DNA from: Biomphalaria glabrata
Taxonomy: Eukaryota > Mollusca > Gastropoda > Planorbidae
Reading direction: 5' to 3'
Length of the DNA: 64,000 bases
NCBI RefSeq assembly: GCF_947242115.1
Contig: NC_074714.1
Location: forward strand, 33,738,323-33,802,322
Shown here: one piece after another, positions 1 to 10,681 of the stretch
Position numbering within the stretch: the first letter of the stretch is position 1
How the letters are laid out: every line of letters starts with the position of its first letter
Translations under genes and position numbers: made by a program
The notes under the pieces: generated by a model
Told to the model about the DNA's origin: nothing
The model's database searches: none
Seen by the model: only the letters and a program-made list of their open reading frames with translations

Positions 1-900
1 ATTTTGCCACATCAGGGTAAGCATAACCATTGTCCTTAGGTGGTCGATTTAGATTTTCTTTTCGTCATCTGCGTTTGTCCTCGGCAGCAGATTTTCTTTT
101 GGTCTTAAATGTGTATCCCGCGGCCTTTGTGAGTGACCTCCAGCTGTCTCGTTCTGACGCCACATGCAGCCAGGTGCTCTCTTCTATGTCAGCCAAGGAA
201 GTTGTCGCCTAAGCTGGTCTTTGAAACGTTTCCGTAAGGCGCCTCTGTTACGTTGACCACCTATTAGCTTACCAAAAAAGACTGCCTTTGGCATACGTTC
301 GTCTCCCATACGGGATACAAGCCCTGCCCAGCGTAGCTATCGGACCATAAGAAGTCCCTCTATACTGTCCATACCGGCGTTCGCAAGGACATCGCTGTTT
401 GTAGTGTGGTCCTGCCACCGTATGTCCATGATGGAGTGCAAGCATCTTTGGTGAAAGCGCTCAAGAAGTCTTAGTTGTTTTTTATATAGTGTCCATGTCT
501 CAGAGCCATATAGAAGGGTTGAGAGAACTACCGCCTGGTAGACATTGGTTTTTGTAGGCAGGCGGAGTGATTTGTTCTTCCAAACTCTCGCCTGAAGGCG
601 TCCAAAAGCGCTACTAGCCCTGGCCAGACGGTTATCAACTTCTCTTGAAAGTGAGGCGTCATTAGACACTATACTACCTAGATATGTGAAGTGGTCTACC
701 ACGTTAAGGGGCTGTCCGTTTACTGTGATCCTTGGCGCTGAGTATGTTTCATTGGGTGACTTCTGGAACATGACTTCTGTTTTCCCGAGGTTTATAGATA
801 GACCGAAAGAGGCGGCAGCGTATGCAAATTCGTTTACCGCGTTCTGGAGGTCTTGTTCATTGTGAGCTAGCAGGACGCAATCATCGGCATAGAAATGAGA
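1..900 (-). mobile_element. LINE, 3' portion of RT-encoding ORF, 5'-truncated
   Basis: Reading the minus strand from about 895 leftwards, the frame opens at the reverse transcriptase active-site box (FYADDCVLLAH) and continues through the motifs VDHFTYLGSIVS, LLYGSETWTLY and LLERFHQRCLHSIMDIRWQD, typical of the C-terminal half of a non-LTR retrotransposon polymerase. An in-frame TAG follows LLMVR at about 337; the same frame then reads LRWAGLVSRMGDERMPK, and a frameshift near 190 moves the coding potential to another frame (ADIEESTWLHVASERDSW). The element is therefore dead. It is truncated just upstream of the YADD box and its 3' end lies left of the window. It is the same clade as the LINE at 45000-46890 (shared NGQPL..VDHF.YLGSI). 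It probably lies in an intron of the EGF-repeat gene, whose earlier exons are off-window. Confidence 0.85.
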
Positions 901-1276
901 TAATGTACTTAATAAAAGTATAATAGATACATGTCTAAATTCCAATTGGAATTGGTACAGTGTATAAGTAATATTAACAAAAATTAATCAATAAGTCTCT
1001 CTTAATGAATTATACAATTGTTTATTGGCGAGATAATGCACAAGTGACAAATCACAATTCATATTGCCTCACGTTGTGCTTTCTGTGCAGCAAATGCATC
1101 TATAACATCATCTAGATCAATGCTGTCTAGTATATTTTAGCAAGATTACATGGCAGGGGCATATATATAATTATTTATTGTAAAAAAATTGTTAGGACAT
1201 TCACTAGTGGGCCCCCTCGAGATTTTGACCCCCCTCCCCCACCTAAGCTACACCACTGTATATGTATATTCAATAT

Positions 1277-1278
<2 letters not shown>
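901..1278. other. AT-rich non-coding intron sequence
   Basis: No coding exon was found. Positions 1205-1258 hold a short C-rich block ending in a CTACACCACTG motif. Its reverse complement resembles the start of a block at about 52690-52730 (GGTGTAGC followed by G/C runs), so it is probably a fragment of a dispersed element. Confidence 0.4.

Positions 1279-1371
<93 letters not shown>
1279..1371. repeat. Compound (TA)n-(GA)n microsatellite
   Basis: About 60 bp of uninterrupted alternating TA runs directly into about 31 bp of GA. On both strands it creates spurious reading frames of repeated Ile-Tyr and Glu-Arg or Leu-Ser. Confidence 0.97.
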
Positions 1372-1373
<2 letters not shown>

Positions 1374-1602
1374 ACAATATAAATTTATAATGTTTGGTTG
1401 TTATCTTATCAATTAATAAAATCTCTTTTTTTTTTCTTTTGTAAAAGTTTTTAAAAGGGCAGGGTGTGTGTGTGTGTGCGTGTGAGGGGAATATCGCTCT
1501 GGTCATAAAAGTACTGGTAAGTGATTGAAACATGAACTCTTCAAATGGGCTTTATTATATATACAATTTTAACTAAATTGTTCTTTCTTTTGAATTGGCT
1601 AG

Positions 1603-4600
1603 GTTGGAATGGTCCAAATTGTGAGCAGGACATTAATGAATGCACCAGTGGTGTGTGTCAAAATAATGGAACATGTGTCAACTTAAATGGAGATTATACT
1701 TGCCAATGCCCTGCTGCTTACTCTGGTAAATAAGAAAAAATGTGTTGAATTGTCTTCATTGTTAATGAGTTGGCAAATAACAAATGTAAAATGTAGTGTT
1801 TTGTTTTAACTAGTTACTATCTGTTGATGCTCAGTTGCATTTTGACTTTAAAATAAAATGGAAAGAAAACTGTTGTGGTTTTAATAAAGTTCAAATTTAA
1901 ATATTCTCAATTGTTGTGTGTAGTTTTAGCCAGGACACAAAGATAAAGGCACATTCCTCATTCCATGTGCTAGGACAAATTTGTACAAATACTCCTTCTT
2001 CCTTAATGCTATTAGAGCATGGAATGGGTTGCCTGAGCCAGCCAGGAAAACCAGTGACTTGGCAGAATTTAAGTTATTGGTTAACATGCATGACTAGATG
2101 CATGACACGTAGGATGTAATAATCTTTTTTTTTTTTGAAGTAACGTCTGTATATTCTATAAGATAAGAAGATATAAGAAGATATAAGAAGAAGTACGAAA
2201 ATATAAGAAGATATAAGAAGATCATACCTTATACTATGTCAACATTTTGTTTTACATGATTCCTTCCTAATTGAAGAATATTATTTTATAGCAGCAGGAA
2301 TGGTTCAAACCTGGGACCATCATGAGGAAAGTCCAGAGTGCATACCATAAGACCAGCCAGCCATTCATGAAATATGACCAAATTTTTTCATTCAAATAAT
2401 CTGTTCAACATGTTCTGATTACACTTCAGGTAAAAACTGCACAATTTTTAAGACAGCATGTGATTCCAGTCCATGCTTAAATAATGGAACCTGTAGGTCA
2501 ACATCTCTTGCATCATACAATTGTACCTGTAGTCTTTTCTTTAAGGGAACTAACTGTGAAAATAGACAGGATCCTTGCTCAGTTTTCCCATGCCAAAATG
2601 GGGGTCTGTGTTCTAGCAGGTATGCAAAATATTTCATATAACTTGTTTACTCTTCTTATTAGCTTTTGAAATGTCATAAATTCAATGAATGTGGTTTGAT
2701 AACTCAGATGATTTCTAGAATGTGCTCGTGTGCAGGCCCAGATTGAGGTAGGTGGAGGGCCAGATTGAGGTATGTTGAGGCCCAGATTGAGGTAGGTGGA
2801 GGCCCAGATTGAGGTAGGTGGAGGGCCAGATTGAGGTAGGTGGAGGCCCAGATTGAGGTAGGTGGAGGGCCAGATTGAGGTAGGTGGAGGGCCAGATTGA
2901 GGTAGGTGGAGGCCCAGATTGAGGTAGGTGGAGGCCCAGATTGAGGTAGGTGGAGGGCCAGATTGAGGTAGGTGGAGGCCCAGATTGAGGTAGGTGGAGG
3001 GCCAGATTGAGGTAGGTGGAGGGCCAGATTGAGGTAGGTGGAGGGCCAGATTGAGGTAGGTGGAGGCCCAGATTGAGGTTGGTGGAGGCCCAGATTGAGG
3101 TAGGTGGAGGGCCAGATTGAGGTAGGTGGAGGCCCAGATTGAGGTAGGTGGAGGGCCAGATTGAGGTAGGTGGAGGCCCAGATTGAGGTAGGTGGAGGGC
3201 CAGATTGAGGTTGGTGGAGGCCCAGATTGAGGTAGGTGGAGGGCCAGATTGAGTTAGGTGGAGGGCCAGATTGAGGTAGGTGGAGGGCCAGATTGAGGTA
3301 GGTGGAGGGCCAGATTGAGGTAGGTGGAGGCCCAGATTGAGGTAGGTGGAGGGCCAGATTGAGGTAGGTGGAGGCCCAGATTGAGGTAGGTGGAGGGCCA
3401 GATTGAGGTAGGTGGAGGGCCAGATTGACGTAGGTGGAGGGCCAGATTGAGGTAGGTGGAGGGCCAGATTGAGGTAGGTGGAGGGCCAGATTGAGGTAGG
3501 TGGAGGGCCAGATTGAGGTATGTGGAGGCCCAGATTGAGGTAGGTGGAGGCCCCTACACTTTTTTGAAAGCTTGAATAAAGATTCATTTCTAAAAAAAAA
3601 ATAGTTATATCTAAAAGCATGCTATATTTTAGAAGAAAGAAATGGAGTTTGTAAATTAAATCTCACTTTCCTTTTAAAAAAATATTTAATAAGCATATTT
3701 TAATTTAAAAGTGTATACTTTTGAGTTTGTGGAGGATAATTCCCATGGTAGATGCACTGTCATGAATCCGGAGCTGTATTTACTTATTTCAAGCATGCTA
3801 CAAGCTTACACTTCTTAATCACCAGCCGTAATAATGCAAAAAAAAATGTTAGAAAAACAAATCAAAAGTTTCTGCTCATCCTTAAATCTGGTCCTGTGCA
3901 TGTGTTATCTATTTTTTTCTAATTTGATTCTATTTTTTCAGTCAAAATTTCAGCAAGTACTGGTGTAACTGCACTTATCCTTACAATGGTAGCCACTGTG
4001 AAGTTTTTGTTGGAAGTAAGTCTATGCTTAAATAGAGTTAAGCAGTTAATCAGAATAATGTTCACAGCCTCATAGGCCTAATACTTAAACTGATGATTGG
4101 CAAAGACTCAGTTGAAAAAACATGACATGCTTTGGTCTCTTAATACAGAATCCAACGAAAGCACAACTTTGAAGACTCCTGTATTTACTAATGGGACAGT
4201 CAAATGGAGCAGTGGGACAAATGAAAGCAACTTGACTTTTGCTCCATTGCATCCTAATGCAACAGTGCAAACAACAATAGCTAATGCATTGGTGGAAAAG
4301 GAAAACCCAACTCATGTTGAAGTAAGTTTAACATTACATTGTGTAGTATTTGAAGAAAGTGGAACATTACATTTTGTAATATTTGAAGAAAGTGGAACAT
4401 TACATTTTGTAATATTTGAAGAAAGTGGAACATTATATTGTCTAGTATTGGCATCAATTATAATATTATGTTTTGTAGCATTTGAATTATTTGTAACATT
4501 ATTTTGTGTAGCATTTAAAATAAAGCTTTTTTTTTTTTTGTAATTATCCAGTCTCTATAGCAATTGTCAGAGATTTAGTAACTGTACAATAAGATTCACA

Positions 4601-7600
4601 TATTTTCATTATTTTCATATTGTTCAACATGATTTCAAAACCTCTATATTATTAAAACTGTCTGTAGAGTAACAGCAGCAGTTTTGCTAGTTGGATCATC
4701 ATCCTGATATGTGTGCTGGCTTTTGTTTTCCTAATTATTCTGCTGGTAGTTGTTTTTGTTTGGAGACGTAAGAGGTAAATGTAAATATTTATTTCTAAAC
4801 CAAAAAATATGAAAGGGAACTAAGCTCTCTTTTTTTGTCTGTCTGTCTGTATCAAGTTTTTAACACATTATTTCTCCCAAACTCATTCTCGGATCAAGTT
4901 GAATTTTACAAAATTATTCATTGTACATAAAAAACATTACTCAATTTAAAAAATTAACCAATTAGAATTACTTTTAATTAACTATTTTGTTTGATACTAC
5001 AAAGGAAATTGATCCTTCATTATTAACAAATATGGCTACATATGTGGGGTTTTGTCTTCTTAGATAATTGTAAACATTATATCTCCTACACCCATTCTTA
5101 GCTCAGTTTGAGACTTTACACAATTATTTATTGCACCAAATAAAACAAGAATCCATTTTAAAAAATTAACCAATTAGTTAATTAATTATTGATAATTGGT
5201 TATTTAGTTTGATAGAGTAATGAAAAAAAAATTTATTGTATTTTTTAAAAATACTTTTTTAATATTTTGCTTGTTCTAAATTAGAAAACAGGCCATTAAG
5301 TCACTTAAAAAAACTCAATCCTTCAACAATTCCATGTACGTTGAAGTAAGTGCTGCCAACTCCAATGTAGGCAATGGAAATATTGTGGTAAGTTTTTTTT
5401 ATTTACTATATTTTGTACTTACAAGTTTTTTTTAATCATTCAAAATGATTCTGTTTTGTTTATAACTTATTGATTTCCTAGCATTGAAGAAAATGTAACA
5501 ATGTAATCTCTGTTTATTAAGGCCGTACCAACCACCCCCACAGATGATATACAATTTAACCCTCTCAAGCCTTCATGCTCCCAAGTGTTCACTGTTCTTC
5601 CAAAACCTGAAGAACCTGAAGAAGGGCATTATGCTGATATGGAAGATGGGTAACAGACATTATGTTTTTTATTTATTTTGTTTTAGGTTTGCCAGTGTGG
5701 ACATTAATTAAAACCAACTTTGTATTTCCTTCAATGAAAGAATAGCAGTAATTTGATGTGTATATTTTGGTTTGCTCTAGTTATGTCAAGCCTCAAGTGA
5801 GACCATCATTGGTTGAGAGAGCTCATAGCAATCAGTACAAAGACTTCCAATCTCTTCAATTTCCAACTCTGCCGCCAGGTAATTCAATTTATTAATTGCC
5901 TAAGTTATAGAAATTGAGTTTGAAACATTAAATAATTGTTTCATAATTTAATTAATAGTTTCAAGCCTTCATTTCAAAGGAATCTCTTTAAGCCTTCAGT
6001 TTGAAAAGAAATTTTTATGTTGTTGTTTTTTTGTAACATATTAAATTTGTCAAAAATGTGCCTTTTGTAGTCAACATCCATTTTTTTTGTGAGATATAAT
6101 ATCAATAACTCATTAGTCTTCTAATAGGAATCACTAAGGGTTCTGATTTGTTTTGTTTTTTTGTCTCTGCTTTGAAGGGTAACACTACTTTACTTTAATA
6201 GCATGTCTGACCTATATCCTTTAAGTAAAGTAAGGCTCCCCTCTCAGACCATGCTATCTGTAGAGCAGATAATATAAAGGTCATCTGTTTCTGTAACCCA
6301 TGGTTAACAAGGGTGTCATGTAGCCAGCATAATGACCAGTTACCTTTACCTTTACCAAAATAATGTCAGGCTGGGTTAACTCTGAGGTGCCCTAAAGATC
6401 CTGAAACTAAAAATCCCAGTCTACACCAGGATTTGAACCTTGGATCCTCCTATTTGGAAGCCAAGCGCTTTACCACTCAGCCACCACACCACCTATATCA
6501 TTAATTAAGGTTATCTCTTGGCTGCCTCTTATCTGTAATAGAGCATCATAGATAAAATCCAAAGTATATTCCTACTAGTCAATGTCTGAAGTTTACAAAC
6601 ACATGTTTAATTACTGCCATTACTGGATGTCTTTAGGTGAACATGTTGAAGAGCCACAGTATGAAGATCTTGATGCCATCAGAGCTAATGTCAATAACTT
6701 ACAGAACAAAGCTTATCATGACTCAGGTCTGTTTAATACACCGTTTTTCATTTAGAGTCTTGAGTTGGCTATGCATAAATTAGTCACATTGCATCTGTAT
6801 ATTTCACAACAGTTTTGTTGAACAATTCCTGTCTCCAGTTATACTGAATGTTTCATTAAGCATAATTCCACATTTCATAAGAACTATTTTTGATGACTAC
6901 AAAAAAATTGTTCACAGCACATGAAGTAATTACTAGAGACAAAAAGAGGCCAGCTAATTACATAGATGTGCCAAATAATACCACGCTGCCCAGGGACATA
7001 GACAATGTTTTCTATTTTCTGGTTCCAGATAAATTGGAAGATGTTAGAATTCCAGAATCCAAGCCACCAAGTGAGTCATTTCAAACCATTCAAGAATTGT
7101 CTCTGTATTATCCCCTTTGTCATTTATTTATTGTTGGATTTGTGTTATTTAAAACATTTTATTTTCACTGAAACAATAGCTGGTTATAGATTTATTTAAA
7201 GCTATTGTAGCTAAGAATCTCTTTAAAAGTGCAGATGTCATAGTAATTGTGTTAACAATCATTTAACAACATAATTTTCAACCATAATTTTCAACCAGTA
7301 TGGTACTTGTTTACATCTAAATGTGAAATTAGTCCTGTGTGTGTGTGTGTTAGGTTCAAAGTTAGAATATATAATTTTCTTATGCTTATTGTTACATTTT
7401 TACTTGTACCTCCTATCTTAAATTTGGAGAAAATGTTGAGGTTTTATTTTCATACATTATACCTTGTCTTTTTTACATTATTGCTGGAGTAGATTCTCTA
7501 CATTTTTTAAAGATTTTCTAATGAAATTTTGTGATAAAACAAGGTTAGATAACTGCCCAAACTTTCAAAGATATTTACAACTGGCAGCACTAGTTATAGC

Positions 7601-10600
7601 ATGATATGAACCTTTTAAAAGTCACAACTAAATGCTCTGTTTGGGGTGAAAGAAAAAAAAATGTAACTGATGATTTAAGGATTCAACTCAATTATCCATT
7701 GCCCTAGTCTGGTTAAATCTGGTGTCAAGAGGAGAATAATATATCAGAAGTTTTTCAGCATTACATTCATGTTCCCCATGTCATGTTTAAAAATCATGTT
7801 CCCCATAGGTTTAAAGATTAGTAATATTTAAGAATATTTGACTAAGTAAGTTACTAAAAAATTCACAGTTGCTGCATTAAAAATATTTTTGACAATTTGC
7901 TGTCTGACTCTTTACAAAAAAAAAACAAAAATCACTCACAAGGTTATTTAGATTTTGTGATCTTTGTAATCACTCCAGAGCTGACTGAGCCGACTCCTTC
8001 TAGAATTACTAAAGAATGATTCGAATCAAAGTTTTAATGTAGCTTAGATACAACTTGGAGTATTGTAAAAAACATTATTTAGTATTTACAGTCATTTAAA
8101 AGACTAAAAACTTCTATTTCTTGAACTTTAAGGTCCAGTTCAGTTTACAACAGAAGATGAAGAAAACAAATTAGGGCGACCTCCACCAAAACCTTTGAAA
8201 CACGAAAAAAAAGAAAAGTTGGATTCTGATGTTGGTATTACAGGACTACACTACACTGAGGAGCCAAACATCTTGACACTAAGAAGTGATCCATTCTCTG
8301 AGCCAATGGATACTTATGAACTTGAAAATCCTGATGCTGGTGAGCACACTACTAAATAAATCAAAAGTAATTTAAGATGTTGGCTAATTGATTGTATTTA
8401 ATTTTTACCAAATTCTAGAACTATTTACTTGAAATAGTGCTTCATTAAGCTAACACACTTTCTCCTTTATACTCACTGTAGGCTTGCCTCGAATCCATAA
8501 TGAAGGTTATGATGTGCTCAGCCCTCAATTTTATACAGACTCTAACAAAGGTAAATAATTGAAGCCTTCCACACAATGTCAGGGAAACCATTACATGAAC
8601 ATCAACAAAGTTTATCTAGTTGCTTAATGAACTAGAGAAGTTTGAGTTGAACTAGAAAAGTTTGAGTTGAACTAGAGAAGTTTGAGTTGAACTAGAGAAG
8701 TTTGAGTTGAACTAGAGAAGTTTGAGTTGAACTAGAGAAAAAATGAGATGGTGCCCCATGATCGCTAAGAAAGAAAGATGAACTGATTTTTGTCTATGAA
8801 ATTGTATTCATTTTGTGATTAGAAACAAAATAGAAACTTAATAGCAGTTTATAGTGCATATAAAGTTGTGTATTTCAATTACAAGACTAATTTTCCTTGA
8901 AAAATGTTCATTAGATAAAAATTTTATTTTTAAAATAATTTTCTTGTTTTATCTAAAAGAAAGAAGAGACTGTATTCACTTCATAGTGTGTCTATGAATT
9001 ACAATAAAACACATATCTAAATTGTTGGCTGTTTTTGTGATTTTTTATGTTTGTTAGCTTTAAATGGTTCAACTTTTTATTTATCAGACTCTCATAAGGA
9101 TGACATTGAAGCAGTTGTTTATGGCAACAATACTAACATGGAGACTTTGACTTTGGAGAATCAACTTGGCACAGCCATACAGACATCAACAAAGCCATCA
9201 CCACCCATTGCTCCTAAACCTGCAGCAAAAACCAGTAAAGACAATAACACTGCCTTATGTTTTCAAAATTCAATGTTTGGCTATGAAAGGGGTAACTCTG
9301 ACAATAGTCAAGATAATAGTGATGATGTACATTATCCACCTCTTGCATTGATTAACAACATAAATGAATCAAGTGATGCTAGAAACTCAGCATCAGAGCC
9401 ATATGAAGGTCAGTTTATACAAACAAAATGATTTAAAATTTTTTTTTCATAATCCTAGCTTCAAGCAGTTTCAGCATTTTTTTTATACTTAGCACTTTGG
9501 TGCAAACTTAACTATATCTCTACCCTCAACAAGTAGTCATATAAATCTATTTCACTACATTGCATCTTTTAATGAAATACAATTAAAATATAAAGTTCTA
9601 ATTATTATAAAATTATTTCTTTGGACAGGTCTGCCTGAACATGTGAACTTGAACTGTGATGTGCCCAATACTTTGTTTTATAAACTAGGTAGGTTTCTTT
9701 CTCTTTAGAACAATTTAAACCCTTTTCAGTCAAACATTTGATGCAATGAAGATAATATACAGCAAAATCTCATCTAATTAATACCTTATAAATTTGTTTC
9801 ACATGTAGATCTGACAGCTAAGAAATATTGTATGTTTTTCAGATGGTCCTTCAAAAATAAGAGGATAACATTTTAGTCCAAACTTCTTGCAGGATATCAG
9901 GGGAGGGTGGTAGACAAGATTTGAACCTAGGACTATCAAGATAACATTCTGGAGCATGTACCACATGACCAGCCATCCATTGTTATAAATGAGTAATGTG
10001 TAAACATTCCATAAATTTATGACATTGAATTTTTACTCTTAGTTGGGCCCCACTTGCCAAAAATGTAAAATTTTAAAGTAAACTCTTTGCTATTATTAAA
10101 GACACATAGTCTATGGTTCCATTTTTTTTTTGGTCAACTGGTTCTGTTATTACAAGTAGTTCTGGACAAAGAAGGTGTAAGTGACCATTGAAGAAATTTA
10201 AAGTAAAAATTTATTTAATGAAGCTGAATGTGTAATAAAACAGATTTGTTTTAAAAGGAATGTCTGTAATGTATATCATTTTTGCTTAAGGATCAAAGAA
10301 AATAAAACAAATTAGTCAATAACTTCTATTAACGTGAATTTTGTATCAACAGACTTTAAGAAAGATGAGATTGAAGAAGTAATATATGACAACCATACCT
10401 CCATCAAGGTATCTCCTCAGAGTCTACTGGACACACCTATGTCAACATTGACTAGGTCACCACCACCTGTTGCCCCTAAGCCTACAGCACTGACCAGTAA
10501 AGACAATACCATAGATTCATGTGAGTTTCCTCAACATTCCAAAGAATTAGAGGCTGATAATGACATTGAAGATTGTCTACCATTGACAATCAATGAAAGT

Positions 10601-10681
10601 CTTGATGATACAAAGGATGCAGAAAATTCAAAGTCATTCCAAGGATTGTTTATACAAAATCCACAATTTTCTAGTACATAA
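1603..10681 (+). CDS. EGF-repeat single-pass membrane protein with Tyr/Pro-rich tail (3' 15 exons)
   Basis: Fifteen exons splice into a continuous 750-codon frame: 1603-1725, 2430-2619, 3942-4015, 4149-4321, 4668-4774, 5285-5387, 5522-5649, 5781-5878, 6637-6726, 6918-7070, 8133-8339, 8482-8550, 9058-9408, 9629-9688, 10353-10681. The N-terminus is off-window. Residues 1-130 hold three EGF-like modules, the first of calcium-binding type ([16 protein letters not shown]). A Ser/Thr/Asn-rich stalk with several N-glycosylation sequons follows, then a TM helix at about 195-217 ([20 protein letters not shown]) with an RRKR stop-transfer. The roughly 530-residue cytoplasmic tail has many tyrosine motifs (YVEV, YADM, YEDL, YIDVP, YDVL) and proline motifs ([16 protein letters not shown]) of the kind bound by SH2 and SH3 domains. 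YADM fits the PI3K-type YxxM pattern. This suggests a cell-surface signalling or adaptor-recruiting receptor. I do not recognise the family. The last two exons duplicate the preceding two. Confidence 0.85.
1916..2222 (+). mobile_element. LINE 3'-end fragment with GA-rich tail
   Basis: The sequence encodes remnants of the C-terminus of a non-LTR reverse transcriptase (an AWN.LPE-like region around 2015-2035, [10 protein letters not shown] near 2070) and then a 3' UTR ending in tandem ATAAGAAG-type units from 2158. The same family occurs on the minus strand at 16470-16670, 17080-17151 plus 19052-19070, and 33010-33720. The shared blocks are TTAGAGCATGGA, CAGGAAAACC, TTAACATGCATGAC and GAAGTAACGTCTGTA. 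Clade is uncertain, perhaps CR1/L2-like. Confidence 0.6.
2288..2372 (-). mobile_element. tRNA-like SINE head fragment
   Basis: On the minus strand there is a tRNA-like segment with an A-box-like TGGCTGGTCTTATGGTATGC and a B-box-like GGTTTGAACC. It aligns with a similar minus-strand segment at 9894-9985. The tail is not clear, so only the head is called. Confidence 0.5.
2733..3896. mobile_element. Non-autonomous hAT element carrying an internal minisatellite
   Basis: The termini are CAGGCCCAGATTGAGG on the left and CTTAAATCTGGTCCTG on the right, imperfect inverted repeats of the CAGGGCCGGATTTAAG type. Flanking 8-mers (CTCGTGTG and TGCATGTG) match at 5 of 8 positions, consistent with an old hAT target duplication. 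From 3560 to 3896 it aligns with the reverse complement of the element at 33150-33616 (shared TTTGAAAGCTT, ATATCTAAAAGCATGCTATA, GGAGCTGTA, AGCATGCTAC, TACACTTCTT). No transposase frame remains. It lies in the intron that splits the third EGF module. Confidence 0.7.
2735..3556. repeat. 22-bp minisatellite, about 37 copies
   Basis: The unit is CAGATTGAGGTAGGTGGAGG followed by CC or GC, giving two interspersed variants. Because 22 is not a multiple of 3, a frame through the array cycles all three phases every 66 bp. It stays open on the minus strand and makes a spurious 301-aa reading frame. The array lies wholly inside the left end of a hAT element and appears to be an amplified piece of that element. 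Confidence 0.95.
4330..4462 (+). repeat. 33-bp tandem repeat just after a splice donor
   Basis: About four units of AACATTACATTTTGTAATAT plus TTGAAGAAAGTGG begin 9 bp after the exon ending at 4321 in the EGF-repeat gene. The 33-bp period preserves the reading frame, so retained intron would be translated through the array in the frame of the upstream exon. Confidence 0.85.
4830..5225. repeat. Dispersed repeat, two adjacent diverged copies
   Basis: Copies at about 4830-5020 and 5040-5225 share the order TCTGTCTGTCTGT or its relic, ATTATTTCTCC, ACCCATTCT or ACTCATTCT, AAATTATTCATTG or CAATTATTTATTG, and AATTAACCAATTAG. A third copy lies at 23290-23470 in CCDC146. No coding capacity or terminal repeats were recognised, so the class is unknown. 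Confidence 0.65.
6190..6494 (-). mobile_element. tRNA-derived SINE (copy 1)
   Basis: The minus strand begins GGTGTGGTGGCTGAGTGGTA (A box TGGCTGAGTGG, as in Leu/Ser-type tRNAs) and has a B box GGTTCAAATCC at about 6430-6440. About 200 bp of non-tRNA body follow, with CAGACTGGGATTTTTAG-like, GGTCATTATGCTGGC-like and CAGATGACCTT-like blocks. The copy at 31735-32026 has the same order, which shows a real SINE family. It lies in an EGF-gene intron. Confidence 0.8.
8630..8738. repeat. 20-bp minisatellite, about 5.5 copies
   Basis: The unit AACTAGAGAAGTTTGAGTTG is nearly perfect, with one A substitution in the second unit. It lies in an intron of the EGF-repeat gene. Confidence 0.95.
9894..9985 (-). 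mobile_element. tRNA-like SINE head fragment (second copy)
   Basis: The minus strand shows GGATGGCTGGTCATGTGGTA and GGTTCAAATC at tRNA-like A- and B-box spacing. It aligns with the segment at 2288-2372, so these two form a SINE family distinct from the copies at 6190 and 31735. Confidence 0.5.

Noticed and set aside
2715-3620. 301-residue minus-strand reading frame rich in [14 protein letters not shown]
   Set aside because: It is the translation of a 22-bp minisatellite in three rotating phases, with no splice context or start region; it lies in an intron of a gene on the other strand.
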